The notes beneath the pieces are model-generated. The model searched no databases. It saw only the letters and a list, made by a program, of their open reading frames with translations, and was not told the DNA's origin. A program made the position numbers and the translations under genes. A DNA stretch of 64,000 nucleotides from Gammaproteobacteria bacterium (lineage in GTDB: Bacteria > Pseudomonadota > Gammaproteobacteria > UBA4575), in contig JAJDYY010000008.1 of assembly GCA_022824965.1 (NCBI GenBank), positions 384,284 to 448,283 of the forward strand. The letters are read 5' to 3'. Of the stretch, positions 33,547 to 43,476 are shown one piece after another (position 1 is the stretch's first letter; each line of letters starts with the position of its first letter).

Positions 33547-34575
33547 ATGAAAATCCGAATCCTGCCCGGGGTGCAATTGACGCTTGGCGTCTGTCTTTGC
33601 CTGTCTGGCGCACTTCTCGGGGCGGCCGAGGTCAACGTCTACTCGGCCAGAAAAGAAAACCTCATCAAACCTCTGCTGCTTCGGTTTGAGGAGCAAACTG
33701 ACATCCGGGTCAACCTGATCACGGGAAAGGCCGACGCCCTGCTGCAACGGATCGTCAGCGAAGGCGATCACAGTCCTGCTGATGTCCTGATCACGACGGA
33801 CGCGGGTCGTCTGTACCGTGCACAGCAGTCGCAGGTCCTGCAGCCCGTGGATTCGCAGATCCTGAAAGAATCCGTTCCCCGCCAGTACCGTGACCCGAAC
33901 GGGTACTGGTACGCACTTTCCCTCAGGGTGCGCCCGATCATGTATGCCGCCGACCGCATCAGACCCGAGGAGTTGTCCACCTACGAGGCCCTGGGCGAGC
34001 CGCTCTGGAAGCAGAAAATCTGTGTCCGTTCCTCAAACAACATCTACAACCAGTCGCTGGTCGCATCCCTGCTGGCACATCTGGGACAAGAAGACACACT
34101 GCGCTGGACCGAGCGCCTGGTCGGGAATTTTGCCCGGCCCCCGCAAGGAGGGGACCGCGATCAGATCCGGGCCGTGGCCGCAGGGCAATGCGGCCTTGCG
34201 ATTGCCAACAGCTATTACCTTGGCAAAATGCTCACCTCCAAAGACCCTGCACAGCGACAAGCCGCTGAAAAAGTAAAAGTATTCTGGCCCAATCAGGAGG
34301 GGCGTGGAGTGCATGTCAACATCAGTGGCGGCGCGGTTGCCAAATACTCGAAAAACAGGACATCCGCGATCAAACTACTGGAATTCCTGGCAAGCGATGA
34401 TGCACAGCAGTGGTATGCAGAAACCAATTTCGAGTACCCGGTTAAGCCCGGCATTCGGCCCAGCAAGATGCTCGAAAGCTGGGGCAAGTTCAAAGCGGAC
34501 TCTCTGAACCTCCATCGGCTCGGCGAGCTCAATGCAAATGCGGTGATGATCATGGACCGCGCCCGGTGGAAGTAG
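33547..34575 (+). CDS. fbpA: Fe(III) ABC transporter periplasmic substrate-binding protein
   Basis: 342 residues. Signal peptide MKIRILPGVQLTLGVCLCLS, then the mature ferric-binding fold starting AEVNVYSARKENLIKPLLLR. Further family marks are the SEGDHSPADVLITTDAGRLYR segment and the paired-Tyr motif AIANSYYLGKML (residues about 220-230), which coordinates iron in FbpA/FutA proteins. ATG 33547 is chosen over 33505, since it directly begins the signal peptide. fbpB starts immediately after its stop (TAGATG). Upstream Fur-like site suggests iron repression. Confidence 0.92.
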   Translation: MKIRILPGVQLTLGVCLCLSGALLGAAEVNVYSARKENLIKPLLLRFEEQTDIRVNLITGKADALLQRIVSEGDHSPADVLITTDAGRLYRAQQSQVLQPVDSQILKESVPRQYRDPNGYWYALSLRVRPIMYAADRIRPEELSTYEALGEPLWKQKICVRSSNNIYNQSLVASLLAHLGQEDTLRWTERLVGNFARPPQGGDRDQIRAVAAGQCGLAIANSYYLGKMLTSKDPAQRQAAEKVKVFWPNQEGRGVHVNISGGAVAKYSKNRTSAIKLLEFLASDDAQQWYAETNFEYPVKPGIRPSKMLESWGKFKADSLNLHRLGELNANAVMIMDRARWK

Positions 34576-36291
34576 ATGCAGACAAGCACTGCAACGGGTA
34601 CAGAAAATGAAGCAGTGGGTCCATTGGGCTTTTTCCAGCGGTTCCGACAACAGAAAAGCAATCTTGGCTGGCTGCTTTTTGCGGTCAGCACCGCCTTGTT
34701 GCTGAGTATCCCGGTTGCCACCGTGCTCTATTCGGTCATTTTGCCGACCAGCGACATCTGGTCACACCTGAGGTCTACTGTCCTTGCAGACTATGCCTTG
34801 AATTCCCTGGTGCTGGCTGTCGGTGTTTGCATCGGTACATCCCTGATCGGCATTTCCACTGCCTGGCTGTGCAGTGCCTACAGTTTTCCCGGCAGAAAAC
34901 TTTTCAGCTGGACATTGCTTTTACCGCTTGCATTCCCTCCATACATCATTGCCTACACCTATACCGGCATGCTCGATTTTGCAGGTCCCGTACAGAGTGT
35001 TATGCGCAGCCTCTTTGGCTGGGAGTACGGAGACTACTGGTTTCCCGAAATCCGCTCCATCGCAGGTGCAATCATCATGATCTCCCTGGTGCTGTACCCC
35101 TACGTTTATCTGCTTCTGAGAACTGCATTTTCCGAGCAGTCCTCCAGTTTGCGGGAAGCCAGCCACATGTTTGGCGTGGGACCCTATAAAACCCTTTTCA
35201 CGATTATCCTGCCCATGGCACGTCCTGCCCTTGTTGCAGGACTCACCCTGGTTGTCATGGAAACGCTGGCTGATTATGGAACGGTTCACTATTTTGGCGT
35301 ACCGACGTTCACCACGGGTATTCTTCGCACCTGGTTTGGTCTTGGCGACCTGATCGCGGCCACCCAGCAGGCCAGTCTGTTGCTGCTTTGCGTGTTCGCG
35401 GTAATCCTGGCAGAGCGTTATTCGCGAAAAGTGGCTCACTATCAAAATCCTGCCAAGATACAAAAAAGCTGGCGCTATCCGCTATCGGGAGCCAAGGCCG
35501 TTGCAGCGATCGTCATTTGCAGTCTCCCCGTACTCCTCGGCTTCATTGTCCCGGCGCTTCAACTGGGTGCATGGACACTCAGGACTGCACCCGAGATCAT
35601 TGACCGTTCTTTCTTCACACTGATCTTCAATACAGTGCAGCTTGCCGTCATCGTGACCCTGATCATTGTCACAGCATCCGCCGTACTGGCTTATGGAAAG
35701 CGTGTCGGTACACATTTTTCCATCCCCTACACCGTGAACCTCAGTGCAATGGGCTACGCGGTACCGGGCGTGATCATCGCGGTGGGCGTACTGTTGCCCT
35801 TTGCATGGCTGGATCATGCGTTAGACGGGTGGCTGCAGCGAAACCTCGGAATCTCCTCCGGCCTGATTCTGACCGGCACCCTGGCATCCCTGGCGTTTGC
35901 CCACGTGGTGCGCTTCATGGCCATCGGGCTGAACTCGGTGGACGCCAGCCTGGCAAAAATCCATCGCAGCATCGATGACGCTGCACAGCTGTTGGGATGC
36001 AAGACATTCGAGCGCTTTGCCAATATTCACCTTCCCATGATCCGGGGGGGCATCCTCACGGCGGCATTGCTGGTATTTGTCGAGGTCACCAAGGAGCTTC
36101 CGGCCACCCTCGTATTGCGTCCGTTCGACTTCAACACCCTTGCGGTACGCACGTACGAACTGGCGTCCGACGAACGCCTGGCAGATGCCTCAAGCAGCGC
36201 ATTGCTGATTGTAGCCATCAGTGTTTTGCCCATTCTGATGCTGAACCGCTCGATCATAAAAAGTGGAGTCATCCATGGCGCCCAGACTTGA
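34576..36291 (+). CDS. fbpB: Fe(III) ABC transporter permease (fused two-domain)
   Basis: 571 residues, with about 12 membrane segments arranged as two permease units, each with an EAA loop: the first near EASHMFGVGPYKTLFTIILP and the second near DAAQLLGCKTFERFANIHLP. This is the FbpB/SfuB type, in which a single chain forms both halves of the inner-membrane channel. It moves ferric ion delivered by FbpA into the cytoplasm. The start follows the fbpA stop without a gap. The 3' end overlaps fbpC by 17 bases. Confidence 0.93.
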   Translation: MQTSTATGTENEAVGPLGFFQRFRQQKSNLGWLLFAVSTALLLSIPVATVLYSVILPTSDIWSHLRSTVLADYALNSLVLAVGVCIGTSLIGISTAWLCSAYSFPGRKLFSWTLLLPLAFPPYIIAYTYTGMLDFAGPVQSVMRSLFGWEYGDYWFPEIRSIAGAIIMISLVLYPYVYLLLRTAFSEQSSSLREASHMFGVGPYKTLFTIILPMARPALVAGLTLVVMETLADYGTVHYFGVPTFTTGILRTWFGLGDLIAATQQASLLLLCVFAVILAERYSRKVAHYQNPAKIQKSWRYPLSGAKAVAAIVICSLPVLLGFIVPALQLGAWTLRTAPEIIDRSFFTLIFNTVQLAVIVTLIIVTASAVLAYGKRVGTHFSIPYTVNLSAMGYAVPGVIIAVGVLLPFAWLDHALDGWLQRNLGISSGLILTGTLASLAFAHVVRFMAIGLNSVDASLAKIHRSIDDAAQLLGCKTFERFANIHLPMIRGGILTAALLVFVEVTKELPATLVLRPFDFNTLAVRTYELASDERLADASSSALLIVAISVLPILMLNRSIIKSGVIHGAQT

Positions 36292-37348
36292 AGTACGCAA
36301 CGTCAGCCTGAAGCTGCATAACAAAAACACCCTGCAAAATGTTTCCTTGCAGCTTGAGCCGGGATGTATTGCTTCCATACTGGGGCCAAGTGGTTGCGGC
36401 AAGACCACGCTGCTTCGTGCGCTTGCAGGATTCCAGCCGGTCGCCAGTGGCGAGATCTACGTGCATGAAAGGCTTTTCAGCAAGGCACAGTTCACCCTTG
36501 CTCCGGAAAAAAGGCACATCAGCATGATGTTCCAGGATCTTGCACTATTCCCGCACCTGACGGTTCGGCAGAACATTTGCTTTGGTCTCAAGTCACTGAA
36601 TGAAAGTGACCAGGCGGTGCGCACACGTGAGGTGCTCGAACTGATCGAGCTGGAGCACAAGGGAGAAAAGTACCCGCATCAACTATCCACAGGACAGCAG
36701 CAGAGAGTCGCGCTGGCACGAGCCCTGGCACCCAAGCCGGAGATCCTGTTGCTCGATGAGCCCTTCTCGAACCTCGATCCAGACCTGCGTGAACAGGTCG
36801 CAACCGGGGTACGCAAGATCCTCAAACATGAGAACGCTACTGCGATACTGGTGACGCATGACCAGAACGAAGCCTTCGCCATGGCCGATGAGATCGGTGT
36901 CATGGTAGGGGGCCGCATCGAGCAGTGGGACAGCGCCTACAACATCTACCACCGGCCCAAGACCCGTTTCGTGGCCGATTTTATCGGCCTCGGCAGCATG
37001 CTGCCGGCCAGGGTGCTTGACGCACATACGCTGGATACCGAGTTTGGCCAGCTCCGGGGGAATCTGGACCCATCATTTGCCTGTGGCGAGGAAGTGGACT
37101 TGCTGGTGCGACCGGACGATATTCCCCACGATGACAGCAGTCCCATTACTGCATTGGTAGAAGAAAAGCGTTTCCGTGGTGCCGAATTCCTGTACAAGCT
37201 TCGCCTGCAAAGTGGAAATTTCGTGCTGTGCTATGCCTCCAGCCACCACGACCACCAGATCGGAGAGCCGATCGGCATCGATCTCGACATTGAGCACCTG
37301 GTCGTCTTTGCCCGCCAGCCTTCCCCGCCGTCAGGCAAGTCGCCCTAG
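36275..37348 (+). CDS. fbpC: Fe(III) ABC transporter ATP-binding protein
   Basis: 357 residues. ABC ATPase with Walker A ILGPSGCGKTTLLRALAG, Q-loop MMFQDLALFPHLTV, signature QLSTGQQQRVALARALA (the LSxGQ form used in this family), Walker B ILLLDEPFSNLDPDL and H-loop VTHDQNEAFAMAD, then a C-terminal TOBE-like domain from about residue 240 (SMLPARVLDAHTL). It powers FbpB. ATG 36275 has GGAG 6 bases upstream and is preferred to GTG 36263. It is the last gene of the iron operon. Confidence 0.94.
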   Translation: MAPRLEVRNVSLKLHNKNTLQNVSLQLEPGCIASILGPSGCGKTTLLRALAGFQPVASGEIYVHERLFSKAQFTLAPEKRHISMMFQDLALFPHLTVRQNICFGLKSLNESDQAVRTREVLELIELEHKGEKYPHQLSTGQQQRVALARALAPKPEILLLDEPFSNLDPDLREQVATGVRKILKHENATAILVTHDQNEAFAMADEIGVMVGGRIEQWDSAYNIYHRPKTRFVADFIGLGSMLPARVLDAHTLDTEFGQLRGNLDPSFACGEEVDLLVRPDDIPHDDSSPITALVEEKRFRGAEFLYKLRLQSGNFVLCYASSHHDHQIGEPIGIDLDIEHLVVFARQPSPPSGKSP

Positions 37349-37535
37349 GGCCTGCCCCAGTCAATAGGTACCTCCAGGGATGGATCGACTGGCACTCTAG
37401 TGAGTCTGCAAAACTTTGCATTCCAGACGCGTAACCGCTATAAAAAGCCGGAAATGCCACACGGATTGCACGAGCGTGGCAGGACTTCTTTTGATGCCGT
37501 CCTCCCCGGATGGCTGCAAGTAGCAGGTAACCGGC

Positions 37536-39218
37536 TTGGGTAAATACAAACAGTCACGAAACCATTCTTCAATCATCGTGGATGGGGTGGAGCGCGCACC
37601 GAGCCGCGCCATGCTGCGGGCCGTAGGCTTCAAGGATGACGATTTTTCGAAAGAGCAGATCGGCATCGCATCCACCTGGAGCATGGTGACGCCCTGCAAC
37701 ATGCACATCAATACACTGGCAGATGAAGCGGCCAAAGGCACCGACCAGGCTGGCGGCAAGGCTGTGATCTTCAGCACCATTACCGTCTCTGACGGGATTT
37801 CCATGGGTACAGAAGGCATGAAATATTCCCTGGTATCCAGGGAAGTCATTGCTGACTCGATTGAGACGGTTGTGGGCTGTGAGGGGTTTGACGGCGTGGT
37901 TGCCATTGGCGGCTGCGACAAAAACATGCCCGGCTGCCTGATTGCCATGGCGCGGCTCAATCGCCCATCGATCTTTGTCTACGGGGGCACGATCCAGCCG
38001 GGACACTACAAGAACACGAAGGTGGACGTGGTTTCGGTTTTCGAGGCCGTCGGACAGCACGCCAAAAACCAGTTGTCGGACCGTGAACTCAAGCAGGTTG
38101 AATGCGCGGCGATACCGGGTGCGGGGTCCTGCGGCGGAATGTACACGGCCAACACCATGGCCAGTGCCATCGAGGCACTGGGCATGAGCCTGCCGAACAG
38201 TTCGGCGCAAAATGCAATTTCCGAAGACAAACGGCTAGACTGCATCGCCGCGGGCAAGGCCGTCATGCGCCTGGTGCAGAAAAATATCCGCCCCAAGGAC
38301 ATCATGACCCGGAAAGCCTTTCTGAATGCGATCACCGTGGTGACCGCACTGGGAGGATCAACCAATGCGGTGCTGCACCTGCTGGCGATGGCACATGCCA
38401 TCGGCGTAAGGCTGAGCCTCGACGACTTCACGCGGGTGGGCAAGAAAGTGCCGGTGCTGGCCGACCTGCGACCGAGCGGGCGGTACATGATGTCCGAACT
38501 GATCGAAATCGGCGGCATCCAGCCCCTGATGCGCATGCTGCTCGACAAGGGCCTGCTGCATGGGGACTGCCTGACCGTTACCGGCAAGACACTGAAACAA
38601 AATCTGCGCGGCATCCGGCGATACCCGAAATCCCAGGACATCGTGCGCAGTTTTGCCGACCCGATCAAAAAAGACAGCCACCTCGTGATCCTGTATGGAA
38701 ATCTCGCACCGGAAGGTGCCGTAGCAAAGATCTCCGGGAAAGAAGGGCTGCACTTTACCGGAAAAGCGCGCATTTTCCCCTCGGAGGAAAAGGCGCTGGC
38801 CAGGATCCTGAATGGCGGTGTCAGAAAGGGGGATGTGGTGGTGATACGTTACGAGGGGCCGAAAGGCGGCCCGGGCATGCGCGAGATGCTGTCCCCGACC
38901 TCTGCCATCATGGGCAAGGGACTGGGCAAGGACGTGGCCCTGATCACAGATGGACGCTTCTCGGGAGGCAGTCACGGCTTTGTGGTCGGTCACATCACCC
39001 CGGAAGCTGCGGTCGGCGGCCCCTTGGCACTTTTGAAAAATGGTGATGTGATCACCATCGATGCCCAAAAGCGCGAGATCAACGTCAGGCTTTCCAAGAA
39101 AGAACTGGGGCAAAGAAAACAGCGATGGCGCCCACCCAGGCCCCGTTACTCCAAGGGAGTTTTGGCCAAATATGCCAGGCAGGTACGCTCTGCTTCCAAC
39201 GGAGCCACCACAGACTGA
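37536..39218 (+). CDS. ilvD: Dihydroxy-acid dehydratase
   Basis: 560 residues, the standard length of the [2Fe-2S]/[4Fe-4S] IlvD/Edd family. It catalyses dehydration of 2,3-dihydroxy acids in Val/Ile synthesis. Cluster Cys are seen in [26 protein letters not shown] and [14 protein letters not shown]; the catalytic [21 protein letters not shown] motif lies near residue 470. It starts at TTG 37536 with no ATG in frame nearby that would keep the conserved N-terminus ([17 protein letters not shown]). The C-terminus has a basic [15 protein letters not shown] tail, common in the family. Confidence 0.95.
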   Translation: MGKYKQSRNHSSIIVDGVERAPSRAMLRAVGFKDDDFSKEQIGIASTWSMVTPCNMHINTLADEAAKGTDQAGGKAVIFSTITVSDGISMGTEGMKYSLVSREVIADSIETVVGCEGFDGVVAIGGCDKNMPGCLIAMARLNRPSIFVYGGTIQPGHYKNTKVDVVSVFEAVGQHAKNQLSDRELKQVECAAIPGAGSCGGMYTANTMASAIEALGMSLPNSSAQNAISEDKRLDCIAAGKAVMRLVQKNIRPKDIMTRKAFLNAITVVTALGGSTNAVLHLLAMAHAIGVRLSLDDFTRVGKKVPVLADLRPSGRYMMSELIEIGGIQPLMRMLLDKGLLHGDCLTVTGKTLKQNLRGIRRYPKSQDIVRSFADPIKKDSHLVILYGNLAPEGAVAKISGKEGLHFTGKARIFPSEEKALARILNGGVRKGDVVVIRYEGPKGGPGMREMLSPTSAIMGKGLGKDVALITDGRFSGGSHGFVVGHITPEAAVGGPLALLKNGDVITIDAQKREINVRLSKKELGQRKQRWRPPRPRYSKGVLAKYARQVRSASNGATTD

Positions 39219-39319
39219 AAATTCAAAATTGTCAGGCAGCGTGCAAATCCTTTAGGATTGTCCCTGCTGGTTGCCCATGACCTATCCGGAATAACCAGAA
39301 CGATAACTCAGGAGCTGCG

Positions 39320-39958
39320 ATGGCTACATTACTATCCCCCGAAGAGCTAGAGGCCGTAATGGAACGCAAGAACAAGATGCGCCGTGAAGCCTATGATCGA
39401 CGCAATGCGCAAGAAAACAAGGATGAGATCAGTGCCTCGGCCTGTCAGAAATTCATGGCGCTGCCCGATTACCAGCGCGCAAAAACCGCGATGTGGTATA
39501 TCGACTGCCGGTCCGAGACCCGCACCAAGCCGCAGTTGCTGGAAGAAGTGGCCAAGGGTGAAAAAAAGATCATCGTGCCCTATTGCACCGAGGATGAAAA
39601 CGGCGAAAACAAGTTGGGTCTGTGGTGGATGGAAAGCCTGGAAGAGATGGTTGTCGGCAAGTGGAATATCCTGGAACCCCCGAAGGAACTGTGGGGAAAC
39701 CCGGAAAAAGAGGTGGAGCCCGAAGACCTGGATATCATCATGGTGCCCGGTGTGGGTTTTGACCGGAAAGGTGGGCGAATGGGGAATGGGCAGGGATACT
39801 ACGACCGCCTGCTGGAGAAGGCCCGGGCGGACTGTCCGCTGGTCGCACTGTGTTACGAGTCGCAGTTGTTTGATGAAGTCCTGGTTGCCCCGCATGATGT
39901 CTACATGGACAAGGTAATCACAGAGGATGCGGTCTATGATGGGATTGGACGGGGGTAG
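39320..39958 (+). CDS. 5-formyltetrahydrofolate cyclo-ligase family protein
   Basis: 212 residues. It converts 5-formyl-THF to 5,10-methenyl-THF with ATP, or acts on a related pterin. The N-terminal KNKMRREAYDRRNAQENKDE is followed by SRSETRT-like RSETRTKPQLL and the C-terminal signature GRMGNGQGYYDRLLEKA. It lies 2 bases before the formyltransferase gene, so they form a pair. Methylotroph genomes often have extra paralogues of this enzyme with C1 genes; whether this copy works on folate or on H4MPT cannot be decided from sequence. Confidence 0.82.
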   Translation: MATLLSPEELEAVMERKNKMRREAYDRRNAQENKDEISASACQKFMALPDYQRAKTAMWYIDCRSETRTKPQLLEEVAKGEKKIIVPYCTEDENGENKLGLWWMESLEEMVVGKWNILEPPKELWGNPEKEVEPEDLDIIMVPGVGFDRKGGRMGNGQGYYDRLLEKARADCPLVALCYESQLFDEVLVAPHDVYMDKVITEDAVYDGIGRG

Positions 39959-39960
39959 TC

Positions 39961-40878
39961 GTGGCAGCAATTATCGATGATACCTACGCCGAAGCATTCC
40001 GGAGCCTGTACACCGAATTCCTGATCACCGCACGCGATCGAAAATGGCTGGATCATGCGGTACAGGCGGCTACCGGCAATGCTTCAAGCTCAATTTTATG
40101 TGACTGCGAGGCCGGCATGGACCGCTATGTGGGGCCTGGCGGAGACGAGGATTTCAAAACGCCGGACGGGCGCCCTGGTGCGATCGTCCAGCTGCACATC
40201 CCGCGTTTTAGAAAGGACCGGGTCGAGGCCCTGGAGCGTTCGGCGCTGGTTCGAATCAGCCAGAATGTCCTCACCTGCCCGACGGCTTCGTGCTTCAACC
40301 TGATTGACTCCGAAGAGTACTACCACATGGGCCGCAAGGTGGCCTACTTTGGCAACGGGTATCAAAGACGCATCGAACGATTCGGGCGCAAAATGTGGTG
40401 GATTCCAATACTGGGCGGCGAGTTCATCCTGGACCGCAGGCTGGGCTATGCCGACGGCCTGATGGGCGGCAACCTGTGGTTTTTCGGCGACAGTGTCGAC
40501 TCGGCGCTGGAAGCGGCAGAGAGAGGGGTTGAAGCGATCCTGCCCATGCCCGGCGTCATCACGACCTTCCCCGGCGGCATTGCCGGCAGCGGATCCAAGG
40601 CGGGCAGCAATTATGACTTCACCATTGCCAGCACCTATGAGAAGTTCTGCCCGCAGTTGCAGGAGAATCCGGAGGTCGAGGCCGGACTCCCCGAGGGTGT
40701 GCAATCCGTCATGGAGATCATCATGAACGGTCAGGGCATGCAGCCCATCATCGATGCCACACAGGCGGCAATCCGGGCTTCGGTGGACACCCCGGGCCTG
40801 AAGATGATTTCTGCCGGCAACTATGGCGGGCGCCTGGGCAAGAGCTTCATTTACCTGCACCCTGAAAAACAGCCGTAA
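39961..40878 (+). CDS. fhcD: Formylmethanofuran:tetrahydromethanopterin N-formyltransferase
   Basis: 305 residues, GTG start. It moves the formyl group between H4MPT and (methano)furan in the H4MPT-linked formaldehyde oxidation path. N-terminal IDDTYAEAFRSLYTEFLITA and the central MGGNLWFFGDSVDSALEAAE with PMPGVITTFPGGIAGSGSK and the C-terminal MISAGNYGGRLGKSFIYLH are the Ftr family motifs. In most methylotrophs it lies in an fhcABDC cluster; here the other three subunits are not adjacent. It is coupled to a 5-formyl-THF cyclo-ligase homologue upstream. Confidence 0.9.
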   Translation: MAAIIDDTYAEAFRSLYTEFLITARDRKWLDHAVQAATGNASSSILCDCEAGMDRYVGPGGDEDFKTPDGRPGAIVQLHIPRFRKDRVEALERSALVRISQNVLTCPTASCFNLIDSEEYYHMGRKVAYFGNGYQRRIERFGRKMWWIPILGGEFILDRRLGYADGLMGGNLWFFGDSVDSALEAAERGVEAILPMPGVITTFPGGIAGSGSKAGSNYDFTIASTYEKFCPQLQENPEVEAGLPEGVQSVMEIIMNGQGMQPIIDATQAAIRASVDTPGLKMISAGNYGGRLGKSFIYLHPEKQP

Positions 40879-41132
40879 TACGGGGGTGCTGGCTCCCGGC
40901 ACGCCCGTAGACCCCGAATTTACCTCCCGAAGGTCTCTGCGGGCTTGAGACCGTTCCGGAATTGCCCCTTTCAATGGCCAAACTGCTTGAGTCTGGTGCT
41001 GTGCTTGTGGCAGGATGGGTAGTTTTTCGGACAAAAGCTTCCTGTATGGAGAAATGACTGCCCAGACGGTAGGAACTAGCATCGAGGCGTTTGCATTTTT
41101 TACCAAATTTTACAATTCAAGGATTCCTGATT

Positions 41133-42401
41133 ATGCCTAGCGAAAAATTATCATTTCCTGGACGAAATTATCTGTTTGCCCCGGGCCCGACCCACATCCC
41201 GCAGGCCGTGCAAAATGCCATGATCGTCCCGCAAGAGGATCATCGGGCTCCAGATTTTCCAGAACTCGTCAAACCCCTGCTTCGCGACTGCAAAAAGATA
41301 TTCAAAACGACCAAGGGAACCTGTTTTCTGTTTCCCGCCACAGGTACCGCAGGCTGGGAGGTAGCACTCGCCAACACCATGTCCCCCGGGGACAAGATTC
41401 TTACTACGCGTTTCGGTCAGTTCAGTCACTTGTGGTATGACCTCGCGTGCCGCATCGGCCTGGAGGTCGATCTGGTTGAAACTCCTTGGGGAGAAGGCGT
41501 TCCGATTGGCAAGTTCAAGCGTATCCTTGCTGCGGACAAAGAACACCGGATCCGCGCCGTGGTGGTTTGTCATAACGAGACCGCCACCGGGGTCACCAGT
41601 GATATCGCAGGCTTGCGCAAGGCGATGGATGCCGTCAAGCACCCGGCAATGCTCATGGTTGACGGGGTAAGCTCGATCGCGAGTATCGATTTTCGCATGG
41701 ACCAGTGGGGCGTGGACGTCGCCGTCAGCGGATCACAGAAAGGATTCATGTTGCCGGCGGGGATGGCCATCGTGGCATTCAGCCCGAAGGCACTGAGGGC
41801 ACGCAAACAGGCCCACTGTGCACGCTGCTTCCTGGACATCCAGGACCACATCAACACCAACAAAGACGGATATTTCCCCTACACCCCCTCGGTACCCATG
41901 CTGCGAGGACTGCGCGCTTCCATCGACCTGCTGATGGATGAAGGTCTGGAAAACGTATTCCAACGCCACCATCGACTCGCCGAGGGCGTGCGAAAAGCCA
42001 TCAAGGCCTGGGGGCTGAAGCCCTGTGCCAAGGCACCCAAGTGGTACTCCGACACGGTGACGGCCATCGAAGTGCCTCCCAGCGTCAATGCGGCCGAAGT
42101 GATCCACATCGCCTATCACCGGTACAACATCTCCCTGGGCGCCGGATTGTCCAAAGTGGCCGGCAAGGTATTCCGGATCGGACACCTCGGGGATAACAAC
42201 GAGGCACGAATGATGGCCGTGCTAGGTACTGTGGAAATGGCGATGCGAGATGCGGGAATGAAAGTGAAACCCGGCAGCGGAGTTGCCGCAGCCGGAGAGT
42301 ACTACCGCAAAACCGCCAAGAAGATCAAGAAGTTCGGTTCAGTCAAAGCGCCCCGTGAGGCAAGAGCCGCAAAGAAAAAATCAACAAGGAAATCAAGATG
42401 A
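41133..42401 (+). CDS. sgaA: Serine-glyoxylate aminotransferase
   Basis: 422 residues, PLP fold type I. It transfers the amino group of serine to glyoxylate, giving hydroxypyruvate and glycine for the serine cycle. It begins RNYLFAPGPTHIPQAVQNAM. PLP binding is at HNETATGVTSDI, MLMVDGVSSIASIDF and the Schiff-base Lys203 in AVSGSQKGFMLPAG. ATG 41133 with AAGGA upstream is chosen; ATG 41091 is longer but off-family. A Lys/Arg-rich tail (KKIKKFGSVKAPREARAAKK) extends the C-terminus by about 25 residues. It overlaps mclA by four bases (ATGA). Confidence 0.93.
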   Translation: MPSEKLSFPGRNYLFAPGPTHIPQAVQNAMIVPQEDHRAPDFPELVKPLLRDCKKIFKTTKGTCFLFPATGTAGWEVALANTMSPGDKILTTRFGQFSHLWYDLACRIGLEVDLVETPWGEGVPIGKFKRILAADKEHRIRAVVVCHNETATGVTSDIAGLRKAMDAVKHPAMLMVDGVSSIASIDFRMDQWGVDVAVSGSQKGFMLPAGMAIVAFSPKALRARKQAHCARCFLDIQDHINTNKDGYFPYTPSVPMLRGLRASIDLLMDEGLENVFQRHHRLAEGVRKAIKAWGLKPCAKAPKWYSDTVTAIEVPPSVNAAEVIHIAYHRYNISLGAGLSKVAGKVFRIGHLGDNNEARMMAVLGTVEMAMRDAGMKVKPGSGVAAAGEYYRKTAKKIKKFGSVKAPREARAAKKKSTRKSR

Positions 42402-43339
42402 GCTTTACCCAATACAAACCGGCTAGACAGCGACTGCAACGTTGCGAACTCGCTGTACCAGGTTCCAACCCCAGGATGCTGGAGAAGGCGGTGACCTGTG
42501 CCGCAGACTACGTGTTTCTGGATCTTGAAGATGCCGTCGCACCTGATGACAAGGTTCAGGCACGAAAGAACGTCATTGCCGCACTCAACGAGTTCGACTG
42601 GAAAGGCAATGGAAAAACGGTTTCAGTGCGCATCAACGGACTGGACACCCATTATATGTATCGCGATGTCGTGGACGTGGTGGAGCAGGCAGGCAGCAAA
42701 CTGGACACTATACTTATTCCCAAGGTGGGAACCACCGGTGATGTGTACATGGTTGATGCCATGGTGACCCAGATAGAAGAGGCCAAGGGACTGGAAAACC
42801 GAATCGGGCTTGAAGCCCTGATCGAAACCGCTTTGGGCATGGCCAACGTGGAAGCCATCGCTACTTCCAGCACGCGCATGGAAGCCATGCATTTCGGTGT
42901 GGCGGATTATGCTGCGAGTAATCGTGCCCGAACGGTCAACATTGGCGGCCTGAATCCGGATTACCCGGGAGATCAGTGGCATGCAGCAATTTCGCGCATG
43001 ACAGTCGCCTGCAGGGCATATGGACTGCGCCCGATCGATGGCCCATTCGGGGATTTCGACGATCCGGACGGGTATTTGCTGGCCGCACGCCGTGCTGCCG
43101 CTTTGGGGTGTGAAGGAAAATGGGCGATTCATCCCAAGCAGATTGAACTGGCAAATGAAGTCTTTACACCGCCTGAAGCTGAGATCAACCGGGCGAAAAG
43201 GATTCTGGAAGAGCTGGAAAAGGCTGCCAAAGAGGGTAAGGGTGCTGCCTCACTCGACGGCAAGATGATCGATGCGGCCTCTGCACGCATGGCTGAAAAT
43301 GTCGTGCGCGCCGCTGAGGCCATTGCTGCCAGGTCCTAG
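42398..43339 (+). CDS. mclA: L-malyl-CoA lyase
   Basis: 313 residues of the HpcH/CitE family. It splits malyl-CoA to glyoxylate and acetyl-CoA, the last step of the serine cycle. Conserved marks are RCELAVPGSNPRMLEKA, DYVFLDLEDAVAPDDK (metal-binding Asp/Glu), SVRINGLDT (Arg), GLEALIETALGMANVEAIA and KWAIHPKQIELANEVFT. The start overlaps the sgaA stop by 4 bases. A long Ala/Lys/Glu-rich end ALEELEKAAKEGKGA is normal for methylotroph MclA. mtkA, making its substrate with mtkB, starts 130 bases downstream. Confidence 0.94.
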   Translation: MSFTQYKPARQRLQRCELAVPGSNPRMLEKAVTCAADYVFLDLEDAVAPDDKVQARKNVIAALNEFDWKGNGKTVSVRINGLDTHYMYRDVVDVVEQAGSKLDTILIPKVGTTGDVYMVDAMVTQIEEAKGLENRIGLEALIETALGMANVEAIATSSTRMEAMHFGVADYAASNRARTVNIGGLNPDYPGDQWHAAISRMTVACRAYGLRPIDGPFGDFDDPDGYLLAARRAAALGCEGKWAIHPKQIELANEVFTPPEAEINRAKRILEELEKAAKEGKGAASLDGKMIDAASARMAENVVRAAEAIAARS

Positions 43340-43476
43340 CATCTCAGCAGTTTTTCCATTCGTTTGTTGCAGGCTCCCGGCAGGTGTTTGAATTTTTGAG
43401 CATCCATCCGGCAGGATATATCGAAGAGCTACTGAACAGGCGATAGAAACGAATTATTTCTCGGGAGGGAATGCAA

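Noticed and set aside
43471..43476. ATG at 43471 as start of mtkA
   Set aside because: It directly abuts the GGGAGGGA ribosome site; GTG 43477 has correct spacing and matches the family N-terminus.
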